A DNA stretch of 64,000 nucleotides from Mediterraneibacter hominis (GTDB lineage Bacteria > Bacillota > Clostridia > Lachnospirales > Lachnospiraceae), in the NCBI RefSeq assembly GCF_014287475.1, contig NZ_JACOPF010000005.1, positions 128,302 through 192,301 of the forward strand, given 5' to 3'. The position numbers and the translations under genes were made by a program. This document shows positions 31,433 through 40,058 of the stretch, piece after piece. A model generated the notes under the pieces. The model was not told where the DNA came from, did not search any database, and saw only the letters and a program-made list of their open reading frames with translations. Position 1 is the first letter of the stretch; the number at the start of each line of letters is the position of its first letter.

Positions 31433-32419
31433 ATGAAAATTTTAGTGGTATCCGGATTTCTGGGAGCGGGGAAAACGACATTTATCAAAGAACTGGCAAA
31501 GCGTACAAAAAAAGATTTTGCGGTGATGGAAAATGAGTTCGGCGCGGTCGGGGTAGATGCGGATTTCCTGGAAGACGGCTTTTCTGAGGGAGATAAAACC
31601 TTGAATATATGGGAGATGACGGAAGGGTGCATCTGTTGTTCGGTGAAAACAGATTTTGCTGCTTCTGTTCTGACAATTGCCAATACAGTGGATCCGGAAT
31701 ATCTGATCGTAGAGCCTACCGGCGTAGGAATGTTGAGCAGAATTATTGAAAATATCCGAAAAATTCAGTATGAACGCATTGGAATTCTAAGGCCGGTGAC
31801 TATACTGAATGGGAAGATGTCCAGTCGGTATAAAGAGGAATTTCGGGAGATATATGAGGATCAGGTAAAGGCAGCAGGAACGGTTTTGATTTCCAAAATG
31901 GAAAATGCAGATTCCAAGGAGCTTGCGGCGCTTGGCGAAGAACTAAGCAGCATAAATCCAAAAGCAGAAATTTGTCTCACGCACTATACAAAACAGCCGC
32001 GGGAATGGTGGGACGCCCTCTTAGAACAAGAAGAAGGGATACATGCATTAAAAGGAAAAGAGTCAAATGTGGAAAAAGCATCGCCTCTGGAAAGCATCGG
32101 CTTAAAAGAGGTGGAGCTGAGAAATGAAAACGAACTGCTTTTGTTTCTGCAGGGAGTCGTGGCTGGAGTGTTCGGAGATATATGCAGGGCAAAAGGCTAT
32201 ATGAAGACGGGCACAGCATGGCTTAGATTTGATGTGGTAGAGCACGCATATAGTATTACCGGTATAGAGGAGATGCCAGATTCAAAGGCAGTGTTCATTG
32301 GAAAAAATATCCGCAGAACATTGCTCCGGGAAGTGCTGCAAAGGAGACTATACACAGAGAAGCAATTTAAAAGACCAAAAAAATCAGCACATCCTATGTT
32401 AAAAAGGAGCAGAATATAA
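31433..32419 (+). CDS. CobW/COG0523-type metal-chaperone GTPase
   Basis: About 328 aa, G3E family. Walker A is SGFLGAGKTTFIKELA near the start; the metal-binding CxCC is in MTEGCICCSV; ENEFGAVGVD and EPTGVG also match. These GTPases deliver zinc or other metals to client enzymes. ATG 31433 begins the P-loop domain directly. It starts 20 bases after the zinc-dependent alcohol dehydrogenase, so metal supply to that enzyme is a possible role, by context only. Confidence 0.85.
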   Translation: MKILVVSGFLGAGKTTFIKELAKRTKKDFAVMENEFGAVGVDADFLEDGFSEGDKTLNIWEMTEGCICCSVKTDFAASVLTIANTVDPEYLIVEPTGVGMLSRIIENIRKIQYERIGILRPVTILNGKMSSRYKEEFREIYEDQVKAAGTVLISKMENADSKELAALGEELSSINPKAEICLTHYTKQPREWWDALLEQEEGIHALKGKESNVEKASPLESIGLKEVELRNENELLLFLQGVVAGVFGDICRAKGYMKTGTAWLRFDVVEHAYSITGIEEMPDSKAVFIGKNIRRTLLREVLQRRLYTEKQFKRPKKSAHPMLKRSRI

Positions 32420-32434
32420 AAGAAAATAACATAG

Positions 32435-32475
32435 ACAGCCGGAGAAGTAGGAATACCTCTCCGGCTGTTTTTGTA
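32435..32475 (+). terminator. Terminator after the CobW-type gene
   Basis: ACAGCCGGAGA pairs perfectly with TCTCCGGCTGT and is followed by a T run. Confidence 0.88.
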
Positions 32476-32705
32476 TAATTAGGAAATTTCGATAAATTTC
32501 CTATTATACAAAAAGCCCTCCGGGCGGGGTGCTGCGTGCCAGTGGCACGCGTTTAGCACCGACCGAAGCGGCAGCGGAGACTGCGCACGCCGCAATAAGG
32601 AAATTTTACCGCTTTGCGGTATTACGGCGGCGCGCAAAGTGGACAAGTCTCTCAGGAGTGAGGGGCAGAGGAGCTGAAGTGGGCTTGCCCACTTTGTTCT
32701 TTTTC
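32471..32705 (+). repeat. GC-rich multi-hairpin element, copy 1
   Basis: A 235-base stretch, much richer in GC than its surroundings, made of nested hairpins. It starts with TTGTATAATTAGGAAATTT pairing with AAATTTCCTATTATACAA, then CCCTCCGGGCGGGG, then CGTGCC-AGT-GGCACG, ACCGC-TTT-GCGGT, and AAAGTGG...GGGCTTGCCCACTTT. The first 75 bases match the layout of 48139-48240: the same hairpin, then CCCTCCGG, then TGCGTGC and AGTGG. Open frames across it look accidental. It fills the gap between the CobW-type gene and the spoVA genes. Confidence 0.65.
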
Positions 32706-32795
32706 TGCATATTTTCAGCAAAAAACTGGATACTATATGTAGAAAGCGTCGTAAGGCAGAAAATGAGAATTGTATGGAAAGGACAGGTGAAAAGA

Positions 32796-32954
32796 ATGGG
32801 GCAGGGAAGAAAGAGAGTTTGGCTTTGCTTACTGGTTATCGTATTGGCGGCAGTTGTGACCGGAACGATCTATTATTATGGAAATACGGACAGGCAAAAC
32901 AGCAGTGAAGGAGTGCTGATTCAGGGAACGGAGGTGCAGGAATATGCCGTCTAA
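32796..32954 (+). CDS. Small single-pass membrane protein before spoVAA
   Basis: 52 aa from ATG 32796 (AGGTGA 5 bases upstream). A basic start (MGQGRKRVW) leads into one membrane segment (LCLLVIVLAAVVTGTIYYYG) and a short polar outer tail. The last 11 bases overlap spoVAA, so the two are coupled. In-frame upstream starts exist (32763, 32787) but have poorer SDs. No family is recognised; a forespore membrane role is only a guess from position. Confidence 0.6.
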   Translation: MGQGRKRVWLCLLVIVLAAVVTGTIYYYGNTDRQNSSEGVLIQGTEVQEYAV

Positions 32955-33606
32955 TCAGACACTATATCTGAAAGGGGAACGTAATATAGAAGTTACAAAG
33001 CAGGATGTTACTCTGGGAGATATTGTGTCTTTTGAGTGCAGTGACAAAACCTTGATTCCAAAAATCAAAGCCTTGCGTATTCTCAAAATACGTAAAAGTG
33101 GAAAACAGCGGTTTGTCATTTCTATATTAAAGATTATTGCTTGCATCCATGAAAAATATCCAGGGTTGGAAATACAAAATTTAGGAGAACAGGACATTAT
33201 TGTAACATATGAAGAACAAAAAACTCCGGCATTCATTTGGCATATAGCAAAGACGGCAGTTGTAGTGCTGATTACATTCTGCGGCGCCGCATTTTCCATT
33301 ATGTCATTTAATAATGACGTAGATGTGACGAAGCTGTTTTCACAGATTTATGAACTGGTGACAGGTAATTCTACGGATGGATTTACGATTCTGGAGGTAT
33401 CCTATTCAATCGGGCTTACAATCGGCATTTTAGTGTTTTTTAACCACTTTGGAAAGAAGCGGTTTACAGTGGATCCGACTCCGATGGAGGTGCAGATGCG
33501 TCTCTATGAAAATGACATTCAGACGACACTAGTGGAAGACGCGTCCAGAAAGGAGGAAGAACTGGATGTGGGGCAGTCAAATTCTTCTGGCGGTTATCGG
33601 AGTTAG
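32944..33606 (+). CDS. spoVAA: Stage V sporulation protein AA
   Basis: 220 aa. A soluble N-terminal part (LYLKGERNIEVTKQDVTLGD, about 1-95) and two membrane segments (about 100-120 and 155-175) fit SpoVAA, part of the dipicolinic-acid channel of the forespore inner membrane. A GGAGG SD precedes the ATG. It overlaps spoVAB by about 40 bases. Expression from sigma-G is expected from other species and is not shown here. Confidence 0.88.
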   Translation: MPSNQTLYLKGERNIEVTKQDVTLGDIVSFECSDKTLIPKIKALRILKIRKSGKQRFVISILKIIACIHEKYPGLEIQNLGEQDIIVTYEEQKTPAFIWHIAKTAVVVLITFCGAAFSIMSFNNDVDVTKLFSQIYELVTGNSTDGFTILEVSYSIGLTIGILVFFNHFGKKRFTVDPTPMEVQMRLYENDIQTTLVEDASRKEEELDVGQSNSSGGYRS

Positions 33607-33982
33607 TGCTGGCATAGTAGTTGCAGGGGGACTTTTTTCATTTATTATAGAGCTGGGAGTGGTAGCAGATTTCGCGGATCGTACGCACACAGCGGACAAA
33701 ATACTTTTGTATGAGGACAGTGTAGCGTTTGGAGGGATTCTGGGGAATCTATTTTTCGTCTTTCAGATAGAGATCCCGTATGGATTCTGGCTGCTTCCTG
33801 TATTCGGTCTTCTTGCAGGAATCTTTGTGGGCTGCTGGGCAATGGCTCTGGCGGAAATATTAAATGTTTTTCCGGTATTTATAAGAAGAGCCAAAATCGT
33901 AAGATATATTCCGCTTTTTATATTGAGCATGGCGATAGGAAAAGGAATTGGAGCCTGTCTGTTCTTCTTTCAGAGATGGTAG
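33566..33982 (+). CDS. spoVAB: Stage V sporulation protein AB
   Basis: 138 aa with four hydrophobic segments. The blocks GIVVAGGLFSFIIELGVVAD, FQIEIPYGFWLLPVFGLLAG and FVGCWAMALAEILNVFPVF fit SpoVAB. GGAGGAA sits about 7 bases before the ATG, inside spoVAA. It is a membrane partner in dipicolinate uptake into the spore. Confidence 0.9.
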   Translation: MWGSQILLAVIGVSAGIVVAGGLFSFIIELGVVADFADRTHTADKILLYEDSVAFGGILGNLFFVFQIEIPYGFWLLPVFGLLAGIFVGCWAMALAEILNVFPVFIRRAKIVRYIPLFILSMAIGKGIGACLFFFQRW

Positions 33983-33991
33983 TTTCCGCTA

Positions 33992-34020
33992 TTGACTTCT
34001 TTTGTATTTAGGTGTACAAT
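33992..34020 (+). promoter_or_regulatory. Promoter ahead of the BMP lipoprotein gene
   Basis: TTGACT (33992-33997), a 17-base spacer, TACAAT (34015-34020). It starts 10 bases after spoVAB and is followed within 20 bases by a terminator hairpin. Confidence 0.65.
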
Positions 34021-34037
34021 TTTTATGGTAAATATAA

Positions 34038-34082
34038 AGCTATCCACAATGCAGTTCAACATTCGGATAGCTGTTTTTTTTC
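34038..34082 (+). terminator. Terminator or attenuator between spoVAB and the BMP gene
   Basis: AGCTATCC (34038-34045) pairs with GGATAGCT (34065-34072), then eight T. It may end spoVAB transcripts. Because a good promoter lies just before it, it could also stop BMP-operon transcripts early. Confidence 0.8.
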
Positions 34083-34130
34083 TGTAGGAAACTTGCAGGA
34101 AAAGGATTCATAAAGGAGGAAAAAGAGCAT

Positions 34131-35300
34131 ATGAAAAAGAAAGTGCTAAGTGCAGTGCTGTGCGCGGCAATGATTGTCGGCGTTGTTGCAGGATGCGGAG
34201 CTCCGGCGGCAGAGACAGGCGGTTCAGATGATGCGAAGAAAACAGAAGCTTCAGGAGGAATCGCGAAAGAGGACATTAAGGTTGGATTTGTGCATATTTC
34301 TGATCCAAGTGATATGGGGTATACTTATAATCAGGATCTTGGCACACAAGAGATGCAGAAAGAACTGGGACTTTCAGACGACCAGATTGTAAACAAATAT
34401 AATGTGCCAGAAGGCGCGGAGTGTGATACTGCTCTTCGTGAACTGGTTGACGCAGGATGTAATATTATCTTTGCCACGAGCTTTGGATATGAGGATTATG
34501 TAAAAGAAGTGGCAGCAGAATATCCGGACATACAGTTCTGCCATGCGACAGGACTCCAGGCAAAGGATTCTGGTTTAGATAACTTCCACAATTATTTTGC
34601 TTCTATTTATGAGGGACGTTATCTGGCAGGAATTGCGGCAGGAATGAAAACAGAGAGTAATAAACTCGGATATGTTGCAGCATTTCCATTTGCAGAAGTA
34701 ATCAGTGGATATACAGCATTTTATCTGGGGGCAAAAAGCGTAAATCCAGATGTCACAATGGACATTATGTATACAAACTCCTGGAATGATCCAACGGTAG
34801 AATCACAGGTGGCAAAGGCTTTGATTGAGCGTGGATGTGATGTGATTTCCCAACATTCTGATTCCACAGCACCAGCTACCACAGCAGAAGAAAACGGCGT
34901 ATGGCAGGTTGGATACAACAATGATATGAGTGAGGCAGCTCCGAATGCTTCTTTGATTTCTCCGCGTATTGACTGGGGAATCTACGTAACAGAGGCAGTA
35001 CAGGCGGTGATCGACGGAGAAGAAATTCCGGTAGATTGGTGCAAGGGATATAAAGACGGAGCAGTATATCTTTCTCCATTAAACGAAGCGATTGCTGCTG
35101 AGGGAACCCAGGAGGCAATTGATGAAGCCGCTGCTGCTATTGAAGCAGGAGAACTTCATGTATTCGCAGGCCCACTGAAAGGCGTAAGCCCAGAGGGAGA
35201 AGAATACGAAGTAAAAGAAGGCGAATATTACCATGAGCAGGAAGAACAGTCCGCACCGTCCTGGTTGTATATTATTGACGGATGCAATGTAGTGGAATAG
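34131..35300 (+). CDS. BMP-family nucleoside-binding lipoprotein
   Basis: The extracellular binding protein of a nucleoside ABC importer, 389 aa. A lipoprotein signal (MKKKVLSAVLCA, then VVAGCGAP) is followed by the BmpA/PnrA fold (VGFVHISDPSDMGYTYNQDL, IIFATSFGYEDYVKEVAAEY, RYLAGIAAGMKTESNKLGYV). AAGGAGG is upstream. A leaky terminator separates it from the ATPase gene, as is usual for binding proteins made in excess. Confidence 0.92.
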   Translation: MKKKVLSAVLCAAMIVGVVAGCGAPAAETGGSDDAKKTEASGGIAKEDIKVGFVHISDPSDMGYTYNQDLGTQEMQKELGLSDDQIVNKYNVPEGAECDTALRELVDAGCNIIFATSFGYEDYVKEVAAEYPDIQFCHATGLQAKDSGLDNFHNYFASIYEGRYLAGIAAGMKTESNKLGYVAAFPFAEVISGYTAFYLGAKSVNPDVTMDIMYTNSWNDPTVESQVAKALIERGCDVISQHSDSTAPATTAEENGVWQVGYNNDMSEAAPNASLISPRIDWGIYVTEAVQAVIDGEEIPVDWCKGYKDGAVYLSPLNEAIAAEGTQEAIDEAAAAIEAGELHVFAGPLKGVSPEGEEYEVKEGEYYHEQEEQSAPSWLYIIDGCNVVE

Positions 35301-35328
35301 TCTGCTTACATGCAAACGATTTAAAAAA

Positions 35329-35362
35329 GAGGGGTGTCGGTTTTTCGGCACCTCTCAATTTT
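35329..35362 (+). terminator. Leaky terminator between binding protein and ATPase genes
   Basis: GAGGGGTGTCG pairs with CGGCACCTCTC (G-U pairs allowed), with AATTTT after it. Confidence 0.65.
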
Positions 35363-35403
35363 ATCGCTGGAATACAAATGAGAATCTAAAGGAGGGTGAA
35401 GAA

Positions 35404-36963
35404 TTGGGTGCGACGACAGAATATGCTGTGAAAATGCATGGTGTCACAAAGACATTCGGAAAAGTAACCGCAAATAAAGATGTAAATCTGGAATTGAAAA
35501 ACGGGGAAATTCTGGCGCTCCTGGGAGAAAATGGGAGTGGAAAAACGACTCTGATGAATATGCTCTCAGGAATATATTTTCCAGATCATGGAGAAATATA
35601 TGTAGACGGGAAGGCGGTCACGATCCGTTCGCCCAGAGATGCATTTTCTCTTGGAATTGGAATGATTCATCAGCATTTTAAATTGGTGGATGTCCTGACA
35701 GCGGCGGAGAACATTGTCCTGGGACTGGAAGGAAAGGCTGTTGTAAATAGGAAAGAAGTCAATAAAAAAGTGGCAGAGCTGGCTTCACGTTATGGATTTG
35801 AAATAGAACCGGCGAAGAAGATTTACAACATGTCTGTTTCGGAAAAGCAGACTGTTGAAATATTGAAAGTTCTGTATAGAGGTGCAGATATTCTGATATT
35901 GGATGAGCCTACTGCAGTTTTAACCCCGCAGGAGACGGACAAACTGTTTGCGGTGCTTAAGAATATGAAAAAAGATGGTAAATCTATTATTATCATCACA
36001 CATAAATTGCAGGAAGTGCTGGCAATTTCAGATCGGGTTGCTATCCTAAGAAAAGGAGAATATATTGGCGCAGTGAATACAGAGCAGACAAACCAGGCTC
36101 AGCTTACGGAAATGATGGTAGGGCGCCCGATTAGTTTAGAGATTGAAAGAACGGCTGTCAAGCGAGGGCCGGAAAGACTGCAGGTGATCGATTTGACCTG
36201 TTTAAATGGAGATGGGGTAAAAGCTCTGGACAATGTCTCCTTTACCGCATACGGAGGAGAAATTTTGGGAGTTGCGGGGATTGCCGGAAGCGGGCAGAAA
36301 GAGTTATGCGAGGTAATCGCAGGGCTGTATCCATCCATTGGTGGTTCTGTCTTGTACAATGGTTCAGATGAGAAGGAACCTGTGAAAGAGAGAATACTTG
36401 GATTAAAGCCAGATGAAATTGTAAAAAAAGGAATTTCTATGGCGTTTGTCCCAGAAGATCGTCTCGGAATGGGACTTGTGGCGAACATGGATATGACGGA
36501 CAATTGTCTTTTGCGCAGCTACAAAAATAAGAAAGGGATTTTTGTAGACCGGAAAACTCCAAAGGAACTGGCACAAAGACTGATTGGTGAGCTTGAAATC
36601 GTCACTCCGGGAGTAGAGACTCCTGTGGGAAGATTATCAGGCGGTAATGTACAGAAAGTACTTTTAGGCAGGGAGATTGCATGTAATCCTTCTGTACTGA
36701 TTGTGGCGTATCCTGTAAGAGGACTGGACATTAATTCTTCGTATCGTATTTATGATTTATTAAATGAACAGAAGAAAAAAGGCGTAGCTGTTATCTTTAT
36801 CGGGGAGGATCTAGATGTGCTCATGCAGCTTTCAGATCGTATTATGGTCATGTGCGGCGGAAAGATAAGCGGAATTGTGAATCCTTGTGAAGTCACAAAA
36901 GAGGATATTGGGCTTATGATGATACATACGGAAGATACAAATGAGAAGGAGGTGAGCGCATGA
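35404..36963 (+). CDS. Nucleoside ABC importer ATPase (twin domain)
   Basis: 519 aa with two ATP-binding domains. The first has Walker A GENGSGKTT, then MIHQHFKLVD and ILILDEPTAVLTPQE. The second has the degenerate GIAGSGQKE, then AFVPEDRLGMGL and AYPVRGLDINSS, which is normal for the NupB/YufO branch. The start is TTG 35404 with AAAGGAGGGTG upstream. It powers uptake through the two permeases that follow. Confidence 0.9.
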   Translation: MGATTEYAVKMHGVTKTFGKVTANKDVNLELKNGEILALLGENGSGKTTLMNMLSGIYFPDHGEIYVDGKAVTIRSPRDAFSLGIGMIHQHFKLVDVLTAAENIVLGLEGKAVVNRKEVNKKVAELASRYGFEIEPAKKIYNMSVSEKQTVEILKVLYRGADILILDEPTAVLTPQETDKLFAVLKNMKKDGKSIIIITHKLQEVLAISDRVAILRKGEYIGAVNTEQTNQAQLTEMMVGRPISLEIERTAVKRGPERLQVIDLTCLNGDGVKALDNVSFTAYGGEILGVAGIAGSGQKELCEVIAGLYPSIGGSVLYNGSDEKEPVKERILGLKPDEIVKKGISMAFVPEDRLGMGLVANMDMTDNCLLRSYKNKKGIFVDRKTPKELAQRLIGELEIVTPGVETPVGRLSGGNVQKVLLGREIACNPSVLIVAYPVRGLDINSSYRIYDLLNEQKKKGVAVIFIGEDLDVLMQLSDRIMVMCGGKISGIVNPCEVTKEDIGLMMIHTEDTNEKEVSA

Positions 36964-38057
36964 GCTCAAATGCAGGACAGATGAAAGAGCCGTTTATTCG
37001 CATGGCAAAAAGAGATGCTCTTTCACAACAGAAAGCATGGGGGATACGGGGCGTTGCATTTCTTCTCTCTTTAGTGACAGGAGGACTTTTGATTCTGGCA
37101 TTGGGACATAATCCTTTTTCTGTCTATGCTTCGATGATAAAGGGAGCCTGGGGGTCACGCACAGTTATCCATGAAACAATCAAAATAGCAGTGCCTCTTC
37201 TAATTACGGCAATTGGGATTTCTTTCGCATTCAAGATGAAGTTTTGGAATATAGGCGGAGAAGGGCAGATCCTGGTAGGCGCAGTGGCTGCGGGCGCATT
37301 TGGCTTGTTCACTGCTCACATTTTTCCCAAATTGCCGCTTGTTATTTTGATGATGCTTGCCGGAATTGCAGCCGGAGGAATTTATGGGTTACTGCCTGCT
37401 GTCTGTAAAGCAAAATGGGGAACAAATGAGACTTTGTTTACTTTGATGTTAAACTATATAGCGCTGGCCTTTGTAAAATATTTGATGAATGGGCCATGGA
37501 AAGCGGAAGGAAGCAGCTATCCTAAAATTGGTATGCTTGTGCCGGGCGCCAGATTGACAAAGGTATTTGGCGTACACTGGGGCTGGATTCTTGCGCTGGT
37601 TCTGGTAGTAGCAGCTTATATTTATTTTAACAAGACGAAACAAGGGTATGAGATTGCTGTTGTAGGAGAAAGTAATAATACGGCGCGTTATGCGGGAATT
37701 AATGTAAGTAAAGTGTTTATCCGTACAATGTTTCTCTCAGGCGCCCTGTGCGGTCTGGTAGGGATGCTGCAGTTTGCGGGGGCGGATTATACGATTACAG
37801 AGGGAACTGCCGGAGGTGTTGGTTTTACTGCGATTACGGTGGCTTGGCTGGCGAAAATGAATCCGTTCGGCATGCTGGTTGTATCTGTATTTATCGCAAT
37901 GCTGGAAAGAGGGGCAAACACAATTCAGACAAACTTTAAGATTCCGGCATCTGCTTCAGACCTGTTAATCGGTATCATTCTGTTTTTCATGCTGGGATGT
38001 GAGTTCTTTATTTCCTACCGGCTGATTCGCAGAGGAAAGGAGGAGACACATGCTTAG
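36960..38057 (+). CDS. Nucleoside ABC importer permease 1
   Basis: 365 aa, branched-chain-type permease of the NupP/YufP group. Conserved blocks: KMKFWNIGGEGQILVGAVAA, WGTNETLFTLMLNYIA, and YEIAVVGESNNTARYAGINV. It has 8-10 membrane segments. It overlaps the ATPase gene (ATGA) and the next permease by 8 bases. Confidence 0.92.
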   Translation: MSSNAGQMKEPFIRMAKRDALSQQKAWGIRGVAFLLSLVTGGLLILALGHNPFSVYASMIKGAWGSRTVIHETIKIAVPLLITAIGISFAFKMKFWNIGGEGQILVGAVAAGAFGLFTAHIFPKLPLVILMMLAGIAAGGIYGLLPAVCKAKWGTNETLFTLMLNYIALAFVKYLMNGPWKAEGSSYPKIGMLVPGARLTKVFGVHWGWILALVLVVAAYIYFNKTKQGYEIAVVGESNNTARYAGINVSKVFIRTMFLSGALCGLVGMLQFAGADYTITEGTAGGVGFTAITVAWLAKMNPFGMLVVSVFIAMLERGANTIQTNFKIPASASDLLIGIILFFMLGCEFFISYRLIRRGKEETHA

Positions 38058-39042
38058 TACATTAAACAGTCTGTTTATTGCGGCAGTACTTGCGGGAACT
38101 CCACTCCTTCTAGGAGCGTTGGGGGAGATTTTGACAGAGAAATCTGGAAATTTAAATCTCGGTGTAGAAGGTATGATGTTTATGGGGGCGATTACCGGGC
38201 TGGCTGGTTCTTATTATTATGAACAAGGTGTTGTAAAGGCCGGCGGAGATCCCAGTGGAGTGTTATCTGCTTTGATTGCCTTAATTGTTTCTTTTCTGGC
38301 AGGAGCACTTGGCGCATTGATTTATGCCTTCCTTACCATATCACTTCGGGCAAATCAGAATGTAACGGGTCTGACCCTCACGATATTTGGTACAGGATTT
38401 GGCAATTTTTTTGGCGAATATATCGGGCAGAAAGCAGGAGGATATGTGGCAGTATCCGAAGTGACGAAGAATACATTTTCTAAACTGCATATTCCTGTGC
38501 TGTCAGACATTCCGGTACTTGGAAAGCTTTTGTTCCAGTACAATTGGGTGGTATATTTTGCCATTGTTGTTGCAATTATCATGGCGTGGGTATTTAATAA
38601 ATCCCGTATTGGATTGAATTTAAGGGCAGTGGGAGAGGATCCGGCGACTGCGGACGCAGCGGGAATCTCAATCACCAAATATAAGTATATTGCAACAGTA
38701 GTAGGCGGAGGCATCTGTGGAATTGGCGGTATGTATATGAGCATGGTTACAACCTCTGGTGTGTGGGTGCACGGATGCGTTAGCGGCTACGGCTGGCTGG
38801 CAGTTGCTTTAGTTATTTTTGCTACCTGGAGTCCGGCGCGAGGCATGCTTGTTGCGCTGATTTTCGGCGGTTTGACAATTATGCGTATGTATGTAAACAT
38901 TCCTGGATTGCCCGCGCAGATTTATGATATGCTGCCATATGTGGCAACGATTATCGTGTTGATTGTCACAAGTATGAGACAAAGCAAAGAACATGCACAG
39001 CCAAAAAGCTGCGGAAATAACTACTTCAGAGAAGAAAGATAG
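38050..39042 (+). CDS. Nucleoside ABC importer permease 2
   Basis: 330 aa, NupQ/YufQ group. Seen: TPLLLGALGEILTEKSGNLN, LGVEGMMFMGAITG, RANQNVTGLTLTIFGTGFGN and LRAVGEDPATADAAGISI. It is the last gene of the importer operon. A large structured element begins 3 bases after its stop codon. Confidence 0.92.
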   Translation: MLSTLNSLFIAAVLAGTPLLLGALGEILTEKSGNLNLGVEGMMFMGAITGLAGSYYYEQGVVKAGGDPSGVLSALIALIVSFLAGALGALIYAFLTISLRANQNVTGLTLTIFGTGFGNFFGEYIGQKAGGYVAVSEVTKNTFSKLHIPVLSDIPVLGKLLFQYNWVVYFAIVVAIIMAWVFNKSRIGLNLRAVGEDPATADAAGISITKYKYIATVVGGGICGIGGMYMSMVTTSGVWVHGCVSGYGWLAVALVIFATWSPARGMLVALIFGGLTIMRMYVNIPGLPAQIYDMLPYVATIIVLIVTSMRQSKEHAQPKSCGNNYFREER

Positions 39043-39044
39043 AA

Positions 39045-39600
39045 ATATATAAATTTAATCGACGAAAATGATCCGCGCAAGAGGGCGTGTATTGCAACAT
39101 TCGTCAGGGCTTCGCCGAAATTCCTCACTTTTGCAACACACGCCCTCTTGCGCTTACACTTTCGCCAGCTTAAGTTTATATTTCCAGGCGGAAGAGCTCA
39201 ACTTCACGCTGCTATATATTCCAATCAGAAGTAAACAAATTTTTCTGGTTGGGAACTCGCGGCAGCGTGAAGTTGATTTCTTTTTAATGAAATTTAACTA
39301 ACAAAGTTGCCTTCCGAATGACAGGTAAAAACTTCTGACTGGAAGTGACAGCCAAAAACACTGTGTCAGATAAGCAGGGCATTGACAAGGAGCGTTCCGA
39401 ATACAGTTCGCCTGGTTCTTAGTGCAAAGCATCTGCGTGTTCCAATGGACACACAGATACTTTGTGCTTAGAACCACTCGAACGGATGAGGTAAAGCGAG
39501 TCCTGCCCTGTGTTCTGATACAGTGTTTTTGGCGTACCTTCTGTTAAAGCTTTTCTTCCAAACGAGAAAGGTATTTTTGTTAGTTAAATTTATATTTTAT
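39045..39600 (+). ncRNA. Large structured RNA-like element, copy 2 (~556 nt)
   Basis: The longer partner of 19061-19540. Closing stem: 39047-39058 with 39170-39181. Variable stem: 39075-39097 with 39131-39153, 22 pairs with one A-C mismatch, different in sequence from copy 1. Conserved stem: 39199-39212 with 39262-39275, where four outer pairs differ from copy 1 in a compensating way (CAAC/GTTG against CGGC/GTCG). A 19-bp stem pairs 39351-39369 with 39515-39533. The second variable hairpin pairs 39413-39429 with 39460-39476, plus inner pairs. The outer stem is 39290-39305 with 39576-39591, 16 bp. No frame is shared with copy 1. The right end meets the stop of spoVAC, which reads toward it. 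Function is unknown. Confidence 0.82.
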
Positions 39601-40058
39601 TTTATGATTGTCCATATCCAGTATAGTAGTCCAAGTCCCCAGCTTATAGTGATTCCATACAGTATTACAGGGCCGGCTATGGTAAAGATCTTGCAGCCGA
39701 TACCGAAAACCTGACCTTCTTTTTTGTATTCAATTGCGGGGGCTGCTACAGAGTTAGCAAAACCGGTGATTGGCACGAGCGCGCCAGCTCCACCCCACTT
39801 TGCCAAACGCGGATAGAGATTTGTTCCTGTTAAAATGACGCTCATTAAAATAAGAAGCATAGAAGTCCAGCTGCTGCAATCATCCTTGGAAAGATTTTGC
39901 AGCTCACAGTAATGATAGATAACTTGACCGATAAAACAAATCATACCCCCAGTGAAAAATGCTTTTATCATATTAAGCCATACGTTGTGAACAGGCGTTT
40001 TTGTTTTAACATATTTTTCATATTGTTTCTGCTGTTTCATTTTTTGTACACGATCCAT
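39597..40058 (-). CDS. spoVAC: Stage V sporulation protein AC
   Basis: About 153 aa from ATG at 40058 (AAAGGAGG upstream on the minus strand). Four hydrophobic stretches; blocks FFTGGMICFIGQVIYHYCEL, TNLYPRLAKWGGAGALVPIT and GFANSVAAPAIEYKKEG match SpoVAC, the mechanosensitive part of the dipicolinate channel. It is divergent from spoVAD, although in Bacillus and most Clostridia spoVAC, D and E lie in one operon. Its stop lies in the last bases of the structured element. Confidence 0.93.
   Translation of the reverse strand: MDRVQKMKQQKQYEKYVKTKTPVHNVWLNMIKAFFTGGMICFIGQVIYHYCELQNLSKDDCSSWTSMLLILMSVILTGTNLYPRLAKWGGAGALVPITGFANSVAAPAIEYKKEGQVFGIGCKIFTIAGPVILYGITISWGLGLLYWIWTIIK

Noticed and set aside
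32529..32795. A longer N-terminal extension of the small protein before spoVAA
   Set aside because: It would run through the GC-rich hairpin element, has odd composition, and has no ribosome binding site; ATG 32796 fits better.
39068..39301. A 77-aa open frame inside the second structured element
   Set aside because: Same reason: it is not shared with copy 1, and it spans the variable hairpin.
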